From the NCBI RefSeq assembly GCF_900112185.1, contig NZ_FOKP01000016.1:81329-145328 (forward strand): a DNA stretch of 64,000 nt. Reading direction: 5' to 3'. The position numbers and the translations under genes were made by a program. Source of the stretch: Allobosea sp. CRIB-10. Lineage in GTDB: Bacteria; Pseudomonadota; Alphaproteobacteria; Rhizobiales; Beijerinckiaceae. Under the pieces are notes generated by a model that saw only the letters and a list, made by a program, of their open reading frames with translations, did not search any database and was not told where the DNA came from. Shown here in pieces: positions 30,785-40,327 of the stretch. The stretch's first letter is position 1, and each line of letters begins with the position of its first letter.

Positions 30785-33613
30785 TCAGGCGAGCCGCTCC
30801 AGCGCCTCCTTGATCTTGAGTTTGCGGGCTTCGGCGGCCGCCTTGCGCTCGCGGTTCTCCTCGACGATCTCCTCCGGAGCGCGCGCCATGAAGTCGGGAT
30901 TGCCGAGCTTGCGCTCGACCGCGGCGATGTCCTGGTCGAGCTTGCCGAGCTCCTTGGTGAGGCGGCCGCGCTCGGCGTCGAGATCGATGATCCCCGCCAG
31001 CGGCAGCGCCGCCACCTCGCCGCGCACGATGATCTGCGCCGACTGGCCCGGAGCCTCATCGGCGAACTCGATCGCGGAGAGCCGCGCCAGCCGCTCGATC
31101 ATCGGCGCCCAGGCCTCGACCGCAGCCCTGGTCGCCGCGCTCGCCTTGACCAGCACCAGCGGCACCTGCGTCCCGCCCGGCACGTTGGTCTCCGAGCGGA
31201 TCGAGCGGATGTCGGAGATCAGATCGACGACGAAGCCGATTTCGGCTTCCGCCTTCTCATCGACGAGGGCGGCAAGTTCCGGCCAGCGCGTCAGGCAGAC
31301 CAGCCCCGCCTCCCCGGCCGGAATCGCACGGGGCGCACCGGCATTGGCCTTCTGCGCCCAGAGCTCCTCGGTCAGGAACGGCATGAACGGGTGCAGCAGC
31401 TGGCAGATCAGGTCGATGACATGCGCCACCGTCGCCTGCGTCTCCGCCCGCGCCGCGGTGCCGGCGGCGTCCAGTTCCTCGGCCTGCAGCACCGGCTTCG
31501 ACAATTCGAGATACCAGTCGCAGAACTGGCCCCAGACGAAGCGATAGGCTGAATCCGCCGCCTCGTTGAACTTGAAGCTCTCGATTCCGGCTGCGACCGC
31601 CTCGGCCGTGCGCGCCGCCTCGGAGAGGATCCAACGGTTCAGCGGCAGCTTGATCGCAGCCGGATCGAACCCGTCCGCTCGCAGGCAGCCATTGATCTCG
31701 GCGAAGCGCGCCGCGTTCCAGATCTTGGTCGCGAAGTTGCGGTAGCCCTCGACGCGCGAGGTCGCGAGCTTGATGTCGCGCCCCTGCGCCGCCATCGCCG
31801 ACAGCGTGAAGCGCAGCGCATCCGCGCCATATTTGTCGACGAGCACGAGCGGATCGATGACGTTGCCCTTGGATTTCGACATCTTCGCGCCCTTCTCGTC
31901 GCGAACGATGGCGTGGATGTAGACGTCCTTGAACGGCACCTCGTCCATGAAGTTGAGGCCCATCATCATCATCCGGGCGACCCAGAAGAAGATGATGTCG
32001 AAGGCGGTGACCAGCGTTGCGGTCGGGTAGTAGCGCTTCAGCTCAGCCGTCTCTTCCGGCCAGCCCAGCGTCGAGAACGGCCACAAAGCGGAGGAGAACC
32101 AGGTGTCGAGCACGTCCTCGTCGCGCTTGAGCTCGACCGGCCCGCCGTAATGGGCAAGCGCCAGCGCCTGCGCGCCGGCCTCCGATTCAGCCACGAAGCA
32201 CTCGCCGTCCGGCCCGTACCAGGCCGGGATCTGATGGCCCCACCAGAGCTGACGCGAAACGCACCACGGCTCGATGTTCTCGAGCCAGTCATTATAGGTC
32301 TTGGTCCAGCTTTCCGGCGTGATCTTCGTCTTGCCGTCCTTGACCGCCGCGAGCGCGCGCTGCGCCAACGGCTGGACGTCGACATACCACTGGTCGGTCA
32401 GCCAGGGCTCGATCACGACATCCGAGCGGTCGCCATGCGGCACGGTATGGGTATTCGGCTCGACCTTGCGCAGCAGGCCGCGCGCCGCCATCAGCCCGAC
32501 CACGGCCCTGCGCGCCGCGAAGCGGTCGAGGCCATGCAATGCGAGCGTCTCCGCCTCGGGCGCCGCGCCCTCCAGGAAGTCGGCATTGTCCTGAATCAGG
32601 ATGCGAGCTTCGCCGTCCAGGATATTGACGACCCTGAGGGAATTGCGCTTGCCGACATCGAAGTCGTTGAAGTCGTGCGCCGGGGTGATCTTGACCGCGC
32701 CGGTGCCCTTCTCCGGATCGGCATAGTCGTCGCCGAAGATCGGGATGACGCGCTTGACCAGCGGCAGCACGGCGTTCCGGCCGATCAGCTCCTTGAGCTT
32801 GTCGTTCTCCGGATGCACGGCGACGCCGGTGTCGCCCAGCATCGTCTCCGGCCGGGTCGTCGCGACGGTGATGTAGGTCGCGGCATTCTCCGGATCGTAG
32901 GCAGCACCCTCGATCGGATAGTCGAAATAATAGAGATGCCCGTTCGGGTCCTTGGCGAGCGCCTTCTCCAGCTTGCCCGCGTCGAACGCCTCCTCGCCGT
33001 CGCGCCGCCATTTGAACGTGCCGGTCTTCTCGACCTGCAGCACTTCGAGATCGGAGATCGCGGTCTGGAATTTCGGATCCCAGTTCACCAGCCGCTTGGC
33101 GCGGTAGATCAGCCCCTGCTTGTGCAGGCCGACGAAGACCTTGAGGACGGCGGCCGAGAGCCCCTCGTCCATGGTGAAGCGCTCGCGCGACCAGTCGCAG
33201 GAGGCCCCGAGGCGCTTGAGCTGGTTGACGATCGTCCCGCCCGACTCCTCCTTCCACTTCCAGACCTCGGCGAGGAAGGCCTCGCGGCCCATGGTCCGGC
33301 GATCGGTCTTGTTCTCGGCCGCGAGCTTGCGCTCGACCACCATCTGCGTCGCGATGCCGGCATGGTCGGTGCCCGGCTGCCAGAGCACGTCCTTGCCGCG
33401 CAGGCGCTCGAAGCGGCAGAGCACGTCCTGCAGCGTGTTGTTGAGCGCGTGGCCCATATGCAGCGAGCCGGTGACGTTCGGCGGCGGGATCACGATGCAA
33501 TAGGGCTCGGCCCCAGGCGCGGCGCCGCGCCCCGCCTTGAAGGCGTCCGCCTCCTCCCAGGCCTTGCTGATGCGCGCCTCGACGGAGGCCGGCTCGAATG
33601 TCTTGTCCATCAT
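30785..33613 (-). CDS. valS: Valine--tRNA ligase
   Basis: 942-residue class Ia valyl-tRNA synthetase. HIGH-type motif PPPNVTGSLHMGHALN near residue 45, the editing (CP1) domain with TTRPETMLGDTGVAVHP, the KMSKS motif in GAKMSKSKGNVIDP, the anticodon-binding helical domain, and the C-terminal coiled coil (ERGRLTKELGKLDQDIAAVERKL). Two adjacent ATGs at 33613 and 33610 could start it; neither has a strong Shine-Dalgarno sequence. In many Rhizobiales it follows tolC and popZ; here two plus-strand genes intervene. Confidence 0.97.
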   Translation of the reverse strand: MMDKTFEPASVEARISKAWEEADAFKAGRGAAPGAEPYCIVIPPPNVTGSLHMGHALNNTLQDVLCRFERLRGKDVLWQPGTDHAGIATQMVVERKLAAENKTDRRTMGREAFLAEVWKWKEESGGTIVNQLKRLGASCDWSRERFTMDEGLSAAVLKVFVGLHKQGLIYRAKRLVNWDPKFQTAISDLEVLQVEKTGTFKWRRDGEEAFDAGKLEKALAKDPNGHLYYFDYPIEGAAYDPENAATYITVATTRPETMLGDTGVAVHPENDKLKELIGRNAVLPLVKRVIPIFGDDYADPEKGTGAVKITPAHDFNDFDVGKRNSLRVVNILDGEARILIQDNADFLEGAAPEAETLALHGLDRFAARRAVVGLMAARGLLRKVEPNTHTVPHGDRSDVVIEPWLTDQWYVDVQPLAQRALAAVKDGKTKITPESWTKTYNDWLENIEPWCVSRQLWWGHQIPAWYGPDGECFVAESEAGAQALALAHYGGPVELKRDEDVLDTWFSSALWPFSTLGWPEETAELKRYYPTATLVTAFDIIFFWVARMMMMGLNFMDEVPFKDVYIHAIVRDEKGAKMSKSKGNVIDPLVLVDKYGADALRFTLSAMAAQGRDIKLATSRVEGYRNFATKIWNAARFAEINGCLRADGFDPAAIKLPLNRWILSEAARTAEAVAAGIESFKFNEAADSAYRFVWGQFCDWYLELSKPVLQAEELDAAGTAARAETQATVAHVIDLICQLLHPFMPFLTEELWAQKANAGAPRAIPAGEAGLVCLTRWPELAALVDEKAEAEIGFVVDLISDIRSIRSETNVPGGTQVPLVLVKASAATRAAVEAWAPMIERLARLSAIEFADEAPGQSAQIIVRGEVAALPLAGIIDLDAERGRLTKELGKLDQDIAAVERKLGNPDFMARAPEEIVEENRERKAAAEARKLKIKEALERLA

Positions 33614-33867
33614 CGCTCTGCTCGAACGCCAAACGGCCGGGGAGCCTGCCCCGGCCGCGAAAAACGAAAGCCAAAAGGTCTGCGGTCTTAAGAGCGCATG
33701 CGACGCCCCCGCGTCAACGCTTTCCAGATGGGAAGGCGCCGCCCGCCGCGCCAGTCCGGTTGGCAAGCGCTCTCGGGCGGGCGTGGAACAGTCCCCCGCG
33801 ACATCCGGAGCGGAACCTCCGCCGCGCTTCAGCCGTTGGGGGAGGATACCGCACAAGGAGGCCCCCA

Positions 33868-34353
33868 ATGACCAGAAAGACCGACCAGGACCGCGCCTGG
33901 GAGCTGATCGAGGAGATCGGCCTGTGCATGCTCGTCAGCCATGACGGCAATGGCGACCAGCTGCGCGCCCGTCCGATGAGCGCCCATAGCCGCCGCGACG
34001 AGGATGCGATCTATTTCCTCACCGATCTGCGCGCCCACAAGGACGACGAGATCGAGATCAACGAGAATGTCTGCCTCTGCTTCGGCGACAACAGCTCCTA
34101 CAAATATGTCTCGGTCACCGGTACGGCGAACCTGCTCGACGACCGGGCGCGCGTCGCCGAGCTCTGGTCGATGGCCGCGCGCGCCTTCTGGGAGAGCAAG
34201 GACGATCCCAATATCCGCATCCTCAAGGTGCGCCCCGCTCTGGCGGAGTTCTGGGACAGTCCCGGCAAGATCGTGACCTCGGTCAAGATGGCGGCAGCCG
34301 CGGTGACCGGCTCGCGCCCTGATCTCGGCAGCAACCGCAAAGTCCTGCTCTGA
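33868..34353 (+). CDS. Pyridoxamine 5'-phosphate oxidase-like (general stress protein 26 type)
   Basis: 161-residue split-barrel flavin-binding protein resembling the general stress protein 26 group. The core LCMLVSHDGNGDQLRARPMSA and IYFLTDLRAHKDDEI is followed by NVCLCFGDNSSYKYVSVTGTA. The C-terminal half (RAFWESKDDPNIRILKVRPALAEFWDSP) is typical. A strong AAGGAGG precedes the ATG. A 70-codon gene follows after 11 bp. Confidence 0.88.
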   Translation: MTRKTDQDRAWELIEEIGLCMLVSHDGNGDQLRARPMSAHSRRDEDAIYFLTDLRAHKDDEIEINENVCLCFGDNSSYKYVSVTGTANLLDDRARVAELWSMAARAFWESKDDPNIRILKVRPALAEFWDSPGKIVTSVKMAAAAVTGSRPDLGSNRKVLL

Positions 34354-34364
34354 GGAGACCGGCG

Positions 34365-34577
34365 ATGCGACTTCTCGTTCATCTGGTCGGCGCCTGGGTG
34401 GCGTCGGAAGCGGCGTCCGGCCGCTACCCTCGCCCCCTGTCGCTCGGCATGCAGCTCCTGGTCTCGCGACTCGGCCCGCAGACCGCGCTGATGGCGCTGG
34501 CGGGCTACGCGATCCAGAGCCTCAATGAAGGCGGAGCCTTCGGGCCGCGCCGGGCGCCAGCCCGCAAGCGGCGCTAA
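34365..34577 (+). CDS. Small hypothetical protein
   Basis: 70-residue protein (MRLLVHLVGAWVASEAASGRY...) with a GAGGAG ribosome-binding site 7 nt before the ATG and only 11 bp after the stress-protein gene, so probably cotranscribed. One weakly hydrophobic helix lies at each end of the middle (GMQLLVSRLGPQTALMALAGYAI) and the C-terminus is strongly basic (RRAPARKRR). No family recognised. Confidence 0.6.
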   Translation: MRLLVHLVGAWVASEAASGRYPRPLSLGMQLLVSRLGPQTALMALAGYAIQSLNEGGAFGPRRAPARKRR

Positions 34578-34600
34578 AGCCTGCCGACTTCACACGCTAC

Positions 34601-34715
34601 CACCACCGTCATCCTGGGCGAGCGAAGCTCGGCCCTGGCTCCATCGCAGAGCTCCGGAGCCTCACGATGGATCCGGGAGCTGCGCAGCTTCGCCTTGGCC
34701 GGGATGACGGTGGTG
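34601..34715. repeat. 115-bp element with 14-bp terminal inverted repeats
   Basis: The ends CACCACCGTCATCC and GGATGACGGTGGTG are exact reverse complements. Inside are further hairpins, including the half ATGGATCCGGG...GGCCGGGATGACGG that resembles the element at 60348-60462. It is REP/BIME- or MITE-like, and it separates the convergent small gene and popZ. Confidence 0.75.
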
Positions 34716-34737
34716 AATCTGAGGAAAATCAGCGCGA

Positions 34738-35337
34738 TCAGCGTCGCCCGCCGCGAGCGACGCGCTCGATCTCGGCCCTGACCAGCCGCTCGACCATGGC
34801 CGGCAGGTTGTCGTCGAGCCAGGTCTTGAGCATCGGCTTGAGCATGTCCTTGACCAAGTCCTCCAGCGTGCGCGCATTGTTGCTGAGCACGGTGTTGGCA
34901 AGCGCGCCGAAGGCGTTGTGCACGGCAGCGCCAGTCTGATCCGAGATCAACGCCGTCATGTCCATCGGCGGCGCGGGCTGCGGCTGGAGCGGCGGCGGCA
35001 CGAAGGCCAGGGGCTGTGGCGGTTCCGGTGCGGGTTCCGGCTCGGGCAACGCCGCGGCCTGCGGCTCGACGAAGTCGACATCGTCCGCCGGCGCCGCGAC
35101 GGCTGCAGCAGGCTCTTCCGGGATCAACTCGGCTTCGGCGCCGAGATCGAGCACGTCGTCCTCGACCGGCTCGGGCTCGGGTTCCGGCGCGGGCTCCGGC
35201 TGGGGAGCCAGCGCGGCCGACTCCGGAGGGGGCTCCTCCGGCGGCGCGGCAGGCTTCTCGTCATCGGCGATGATCTTCCGGATGGAGGCGAGAATCTCCT
35301 CCATCGAAGGTTCATTGGCCTTGGGCTGCGCGCTCAT
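34738..35337 (-). CDS. popZ: PopZ-like polar organising protein (DUF2497)
   Basis: 199-residue protein with the PopZ architecture: a conserved N-terminal peptide (EPSMEEILASIRKIIADDE) that binds partner proteins, a long Pro/Glu/Ala-rich linker (about residues 30-130), and a C-terminal helical oligomerisation module (LEDLVKDMLKPMLKTWLDDNLPAMVERLVRAEIERVAR). PopZ builds a polar matrix that anchors the chromosome origin through ParB in alphaproteobacteria. The acidic-proline repeats are typical. Start chosen at MSAQPKANEPS. Confidence 0.9.
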   Translation of the reverse strand: MSAQPKANEPSMEEILASIRKIIADDEKPAAPPEEPPPESAALAPQPEPAPEPEPEPVEDDVLDLGAEAELIPEEPAAAVAAPADDVDFVEPQAAALPEPEPAPEPPQPLAFVPPPLQPQPAPPMDMTALISDQTGAAVHNAFGALANTVLSNNARTLEDLVKDMLKPMLKTWLDDNLPAMVERLVRAEIERVARGGRR

Positions 35338-35501
35338 GCTGATTCCGGTCACTCGACTCAGAGGACGCCTAAGGAATCAGTGCGCCCCGCTGCATGAGTA
35401 TTTCACCGGAAAACCGGCAGGCAAGGCGGGCAGGACGTGTCCCACAGGAGAAATCCGGAGTGTTGCACCGGCGCTTCTCGCGCCGGCCTCGTCACAGTTG
35501 T

Positions 35502-36920
35502 TCAGCGACCATCCGGCGTCTGCGTGCCCCAGAGCAGGCCCTTGACCTGATCGTAGTGCTTGCGGGCGTCGTAGCGCTCGGCCTTGAGCTTCAGCTTGTC
35601 GGCCGAGAGCAGCCCGACCGCCGACAGCACGGCATAGGAGGCGACGACACGGTCGCGCTGCGCCGTCACCAGGCTCGAGCGGGCGCTGACCAGTTCCTGC
35701 TGCGCGTTCAGCACGTCGAGCGTGGTGCGCTGGCCAACCTTGGCCTCCTCGCGCACGCCGGCGAGCGCGGTCTCGGCCGCCTGGACCTGAGCCTGCGCCG
35801 AGACGATCTGCGCCTTGGCCGCGTCATGCGCGCCCCAGGCTGAGACGACGGCGGCGCGGACGGTGTCGCGCGAGGTGTCGACCTCGATCCGTCGCTGCCC
35901 GGCCGTCTCCTTGGCCTGGCGGGTGCGCGAATAGACCTGCCCGCCCTCGTAGATCGGGATGGTGAGGGTCGCGACCGCGCTGGCGGAGGTGCGGTTGTCG
36001 CCGAAGAACTGGTTGTCGTAGCGCTGCGTCACCAGACCGCGCACGCCGAGGACCGGATACAAATCCGCCTCGGTGACCTTGACCTGCAATTCCGCCGCAT
36101 CGACGCCGTGCAACCCGGCGATGATGGCAGGGTGCCCCTGCAGCGCAATGTTGAGCGCGGCCGGCAGCGACCTCGGCAGCAGGTTCTCGACCGGGCGGCC
36201 CGGAGCGAGATTCTTGGGCTCGATGCCGACATTCTGGCGGAAGCGCGCGATCGAGGTCTTGAGATTGGACTCCGCCAGGATCTCCTGCGACTGAGCCGAG
36301 GACAGGCGCGCCTCGGCCTGCGCCACGTCGGTGCGCGTCACTTCGCCGACCTGAAACCGGTCCTTGGTCTGGCGCAGCTGCTCCTCCAGCACCTCGACGT
36401 TGTTGCGGTTGAGGTTGAGGATCGCGGTGTCGCGCAGCACGTTCATGTAGGACGTCGCCGCGTCGAGCAGCACGTTCTGCTCGGTATTGCGCAAGGTGGC
36501 GCGGGCGCCGAGCACCTGCGATTCGGCCTGGCTGACCGAACTGCGGGTCTTGCCGCCGTCGAAGATGTTCTGGTCGACCTGCACCCCGGCGCCGCGCGGG
36601 TTGAGGCGCGAGACGCTGCGGTTGTGCGGGTTGCCGTTGCCCTGCGCGTTGAACGGCGTGTCACTCTCGGTGATGCTGGCGCCGATATCGGCCGAGGCCG
36701 TGATGCGCGGGCGGTAGCCGGAGAGCGCCTGCGGCACGTTCTCATTGGTGGCGCGCACGGCGGCGCGTTGCGCGTTCAGCGTCGGATTGCCCGAATAGGC
36801 ACGCCCCAGCGCCGCTTCCATCGTCTGCGCCAGCGCCGGGGAGCCGGTGACGGCTCCCAGCACGCCAACCAGCAGCAGGCGGCTCGCGGTCTTCTTCAAG
36901 GTCGGTCGCGTTACAATCAC
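35502..36920 (-). CDS. tolC: TolC family outer membrane channel protein
   Basis: 472-residue outer-membrane efflux protein. A signal peptide (about residues 1-32, ending SPALAQ) is followed by the TolC repeat: YSGNPTLNAQRAAVRATNE, NIFDGGKTRSSVSQAESQVLGARATLRNTEQ, LPRSLPAALNIALQGHPAI, IPIYEGGQVYSRTRQAKE, and VGQRTTLDVLNAQQELVSAR. It would form a trimeric channel for type I secretion or RND efflux. A GC-rich hairpin (CCGGCGC-N5-GCGCCGG, 35468-35486) follows the stop. It shares gene order with popZ and an isoaspartyl methyltransferase as in other Rhizobiales. Confidence 0.92.
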   Translation of the reverse strand: MIVTRPTLKKTASRLLLVGVLGAVTGSPALAQTMEAALGRAYSGNPTLNAQRAAVRATNENVPQALSGYRPRITASADIGASITESDTPFNAQGNGNPHNRSVSRLNPRGAGVQVDQNIFDGGKTRSSVSQAESQVLGARATLRNTEQNVLLDAATSYMNVLRDTAILNLNRNNVEVLEEQLRQTKDRFQVGEVTRTDVAQAEARLSSAQSQEILAESNLKTSIARFRQNVGIEPKNLAPGRPVENLLPRSLPAALNIALQGHPAIIAGLHGVDAAELQVKVTEADLYPVLGVRGLVTQRYDNQFFGDNRTSASAVATLTIPIYEGGQVYSRTRQAKETAGQRRIEVDTSRDTVRAAVVSAWGAHDAAKAQIVSAQAQVQAAETALAGVREEAKVGQRTTLDVLNAQQELVSARSSLVTAQRDRVVASYAVLSAVGLLSADKLKLKAERYDARKHYDQVKGLLWGTQTPDGR

Positions 36921-37140
36921 TGGACGCCTCTTGTGCGGACTCTAGTCACGCCCAGGCATCGCCCCAGCCTCGGCACTCGGTTTAAAATCATAAACTTTGC
37001 AGCTCCTCTCGCCAATGTCGGGAGGCGAGCTGGTCGCTTTTCAATCCTGCACTGCCGCAAAAATGCGACACTCCCGCCGGCGATTAATACCGACGGGCTA
37101 CCTCTCCTGGGGAAAACCGGCCCGATGGCCGGCCCTCCTC

Positions 37141-37782
37141 TCACAGGGCGAACACCTCCGCCTTGCGGAATTCGCGCAATAGGGGCGCCGCCGCATCGAA
37201 AACCGGCCGACCGGAAAGCGATTCGCCCGCCTTGCGGTACAGCACGACACGCGCCGCGCGCCCCACGCCCTCGACGACGATCAGCCTTCCGCCCTGGCGG
37301 ACATGGCGAAACAACGACTCGGGTTGAGTCTCGCAGGCCCCGCTGACCAGCACGGCGTCGAACTGCCTGTGCTCGGGCAGCTTCGCGAGCAGTTCGGCGG
37401 CGGGCACGCCCGGCTGGGCGAAGGCGGTGCGGGCCAAGGCCAGCGCCGCCTCATCCGGCTCCAGCAGCGTCGCCTTGGCGCCCATGGCCGCCATCAGCGC
37501 CGCGCCATAGCCGGAGCCGCCGCCGTATTCGAGGGCCTCCTCGCCCGGCTGCAGATCGAGCACCTGGATCATCCGCGCCGTCACCATCGGCGCCGGCAAG
37601 GCGCGGCTGGTGCCCGGCAACGGCTCCTGGCGGTCGAGATAGGCCAGATGGGACAATTCGCCCGGCAGGAACGCCTCGCGCGGCACCGAATCGGCCGCGG
37701 CGAGCACGGCGCGATCGGTCACGTCATAGGTGCGCAACTGGCAATCGACCATCATGCGCCGCAGTTCGGCGAAGCTGCTCAT
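37141..37782 (-). CDS. Protein-L-isoaspartate O-methyltransferase-like protein
   Basis: 213-residue SAM-dependent methyltransferase of the PCMT family. The N-terminal MSSFAELRRMMVDCQLRTYDVTDRAVL and PREAFLP motifs are family landmarks. The SAM site is EALEYGGGSGYGAALMAAMG, an altered version of the usual VLEIGTGSGY. Alphaproteobacteria carry this shorter paralogue next to tolC; whether it repairs isoaspartate is unproven. GGAGATTTGAGC precedes the ATG. Confidence 0.88.
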   Translation of the reverse strand: MSSFAELRRMMVDCQLRTYDVTDRAVLAAADSVPREAFLPGELSHLAYLDRQEPLPGTSRALPAPMVTARMIQVLDLQPGEEALEYGGGSGYGAALMAAMGAKATLLEPDEAALALARTAFAQPGVPAAELLAKLPEHRQFDAVLVSGACETQPESLFRHVRQGGRLIVVEGVGRAARVVLYRKAGESLSGRPVFDAAAPLLREFRKAEVFAL

Positions 37783-38018
37783 GCTCAAATCTCCGAAGGA
37801 AGACGCCCGGACGGGCGCCTCGACCCTGCCCGCGGGTTTTGGGCGAGGCGGAAGCAAAAGGCAAGGCCGGGCGTGGCCACCTCCATGTCGCGGCGCGAAC
37901 CGCTCGCTGCCGGCTCGTCCGAATGGAGGACGCAGGCCGGCCGGCATTGCCGCAATCATCTCCTCTCGGCGCTCGCGAGCGGGCGTCCCAGGCCGTTTCC
38001 TCCACCGCGAGCATCGCC

Positions 38019-39008
38019 ATGAAAGCAAGATCTCTCTTCTGGCCGGCGCTGATGCTGGCCTGCCATCTCGCCATGCCGGGCCTGGCCCAGGATCATCCGC
38101 TCCTCGGCCGTTTCCAGGGCGCGCAGCAGGTCGGTTTCAAGGAGGCGGCCTTCGATGAGGCCCGCATCATCACCGGCCCCATCGACGAGCGCAGCTCGCG
38201 CGAGCAGAGCGGCGCCGGCTGGCGGACCGTCGAGGGCAAGGTCTTCACGCTCTACTACAAGCTGCCGCCCGGCCGCACGGGGCTCGAGGCGCTGCGCAAC
38301 TACCAGGCGAGCCTGACCGGGGCCGGCTTCGAGGTCCCCTTCACCTGCTCGACCGAGGCGGGAACCTGCTTCAGCGACGGGCGCAAATATCCCGGCCTGT
38401 TCCTCGGCCTGGCGCTCGACGGAACCACCGACCTGCCGAAGCTGCAGCTCGGCGATTTCGTGCGCAATTTCTTCGGCAACGGCACCGGCCGCTATCTCTA
38501 CGCCCGCCTGAACCGGCCAGCCGGCACCGTCCATGTCAGCCTCGCCTTCTCCGAGGACGAGAGCCGTGGCCGAACCTTGATCGCGCGCGTCATCGAGGCC
38601 GGGGCGATGCAGACCGGGCAAATCCAGGTGGTCGAGGCGAGCCAGCTCGGCCGCGAGATCGACCAGAATGGCCGCACAAACGTCTATGGCATCCTGTTCG
38701 ACTACGACAAGGCCGACATCAAGCCGGAATCGCAACCCCAGCTCAAGGCGATCGCCGAGCTGCTGAGCAAGAGCCCGGCCCTGCGGCTCGACGTCGTCGG
38801 GCACACCGACAATCAGGGCAGCGCCGCCTACAACCTCAAGCTCTCAGACATGCGCGCCTTCTCGGTCGTCGCCGAGCTGTCGACCCGCTACGGCATCGAC
38901 CGCAGCCGGCTCAATGCCCTCGGCAAGGGGCTGGAGCAGCCGGTGGCGTCGAACGCCGACGAAACCGGGCGGGCGCGCAATCGCCGCGTCGAGCTGGTCC
39001 GACGTTGA
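38019..39008 (+). CDS. OmpA-family protein with N-terminal DUF4892 domain
   Basis: 329-residue exported protein: signal peptide (MKARSLFWPALMLACHLAMPGLAQ), a DUF4892-like domain (DHPLLGRFQGAQQVGFKEAAFDEA through about residue 210), and a C-terminal OmpA domain (GILFDYDKADIKPESQPQL, LDVVGHTDNQGSAAYN, ADETGRARNRRVEL) that binds peptidoglycan. It likely links the outer membrane to the cell wall. It starts 236 bp from the divergent isoaspartyl methyltransferase gene. Confidence 0.9.
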   Translation: MKARSLFWPALMLACHLAMPGLAQDHPLLGRFQGAQQVGFKEAAFDEARIITGPIDERSSREQSGAGWRTVEGKVFTLYYKLPPGRTGLEALRNYQASLTGAGFEVPFTCSTEAGTCFSDGRKYPGLFLGLALDGTTDLPKLQLGDFVRNFFGNGTGRYLYARLNRPAGTVHVSLAFSEDESRGRTLIARVIEAGAMQTGQIQVVEASQLGREIDQNGRTNVYGILFDYDKADIKPESQPQLKAIAELLSKSPALRLDVVGHTDNQGSAAYNLKLSDMRAFSVVAELSTRYGIDRSRLNALGKGLEQPVASNADETGRARNRRVELVRR

Positions 39009-39029
39009 ACAGCCGGGCGAAGCGACTCG

Positions 39030-40154
39030 CTAGCGGGTCCGCATCGGCAGCTCGACGGCGCGCAGCAAGGCGGCAACCTGGCTCTGCTGCCGTGTCCCGG
39101 TCTTCCAGAAGACCCGGGCGAGATGAGTGCGCGCCGTCGTCATCCTGATACCCTGCTGCTGAGCCACCTCCGTCAGCGACAGCCCGGAAGCCAGCCCCAA
39201 AGCCAGCCTGGCCTCGGCCTCGGTCAGGTCAAACATCTGCCTTGCGGCGGCAAGGCCCCCGCCTGCCGGTTCGAGCGGGCGCGCCACGATCATCACATCG
39301 TTCATCCGCCCGGGCAGAGCGTAGGCCGCAGATAGCGGCGTGACGCAGAGCGACACATCGCGCGCTTCCCCGCTGCGCGCCCGCAGCAGCATCTGCCCAC
39401 GCGCACCGATGAGGTCGCTCGCCTTGGCGACCAAATCCTTCAGCCCATTTTGCTCGGACGCCGCACGCGCCGACAATCTGCCGCCTCGCAAACCGAGCGG
39501 GCTCGCCGGATCGGCCAGCAAGTCGTCGCCGGCCGCGTTCGCATAAGCGAACTGCATGGCTCGATTGACGATGATGACGGCGAGCGAGAGCTCGTCGAGC
39601 GCCCGCCGCGCCATCTCGCGCTCGATGCTGACGCCGTCGAGCTGCTGATGCAGCTGCGTCACGCGCCGCATCACCCCCGCCACCCGCTCGAACAGCGCGA
39701 ACTCGGCCGCGTCGAAGGGCTCCTGCCGGCGTCCGCGCTGGACGTCGAACATCCAGAACGAACCATCGACATCGAGCACGCGGCTCGCCATCCCGCCGAA
39801 CATGTCCTGCGGCGCCATCCATTCGCGCCACAGGCGGCTGTCGCGAAAGCGCTCACCGAACAGGACATGATCCCGATAGGCCGAGCCGATCGGCACAGCC
39901 GCGACCTGCGCGCTGAACCGCAAGGCGTCGGGCATCAGTTCGCGGCAGAGGAATGCGTTGAGGTCGGGATCGGACGAGTTGGTGATCGCGTCGTCAGGAT
40001 GGGAATCCGGGCCAAAATAGCCAAGGCAGATCTTGGAGCCGTCGAAGAGCTGGCGGACTTGCTCGATAGCCCCTGGCATCTCGCGAAAGTCGAGCGCCGC
40101 ATCGAGCAGCACGTCGATGGTGCTGGTGACCACATCGAGATTCGCCCGCGCCAT
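39030..40154 (-). CDS. LuxR-family transcriptional regulator
   Basis: 374-residue regulator with a C-terminal LuxR-type helix-turn-helix (LTEAEARLALGLASGLSLTEVAQQQGIRMTTARTHLARVFWKTGTR...). The central region (RRALDELSLAVIIVNRAMQFAYANAAGDDLLADP) resembles a PAS domain, and the N-terminal ~170 residues have a GAF-like feel with WMAPQDMFGGMASR. Similar multi-domain LuxR proteins are common in Bosea and Bradyrhizobium with unknown signals. Convergent with the OmpA gene. Confidence 0.86.
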   Translation of the reverse strand: MARANLDVVTSTIDVLLDAALDFREMPGAIEQVRQLFDGSKICLGYFGPDSHPDDAITNSSDPDLNAFLCRELMPDALRFSAQVAAVPIGSAYRDHVLFGERFRDSRLWREWMAPQDMFGGMASRVLDVDGSFWMFDVQRGRRQEPFDAAEFALFERVAGVMRRVTQLHQQLDGVSIEREMARRALDELSLAVIIVNRAMQFAYANAAGDDLLADPASPLGLRGGRLSARAASEQNGLKDLVAKASDLIGARGQMLLRARSGEARDVSLCVTPLSAAYALPGRMNDVMIVARPLEPAGGGLAAARQMFDLTEAEARLALGLASGLSLTEVAQQQGIRMTTARTHLARVFWKTGTRQQSQVAALLRAVELPMRTR

Positions 40155-40327
40155 CTCAGTCCTCGGCCAGCCACGCGCCTTGCCGGCGCGCACCGACCAT
40201 CCCCTTAGGCCCGGCAACGTCCGCTACGGCACCGGCCGCGGAATGCTGGCCGGAGAATCAGGCTAACCCCATGAACAGGCGGCGCAAAGCCTAAATCTTC
40301 CCCAGGGTCACTCGGCTGCCATCAGTC

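Noticed and set aside
31913..33691. 592-codon plus-strand frame opposite valS
   Set aside because: Shadow of valS with skewed composition.
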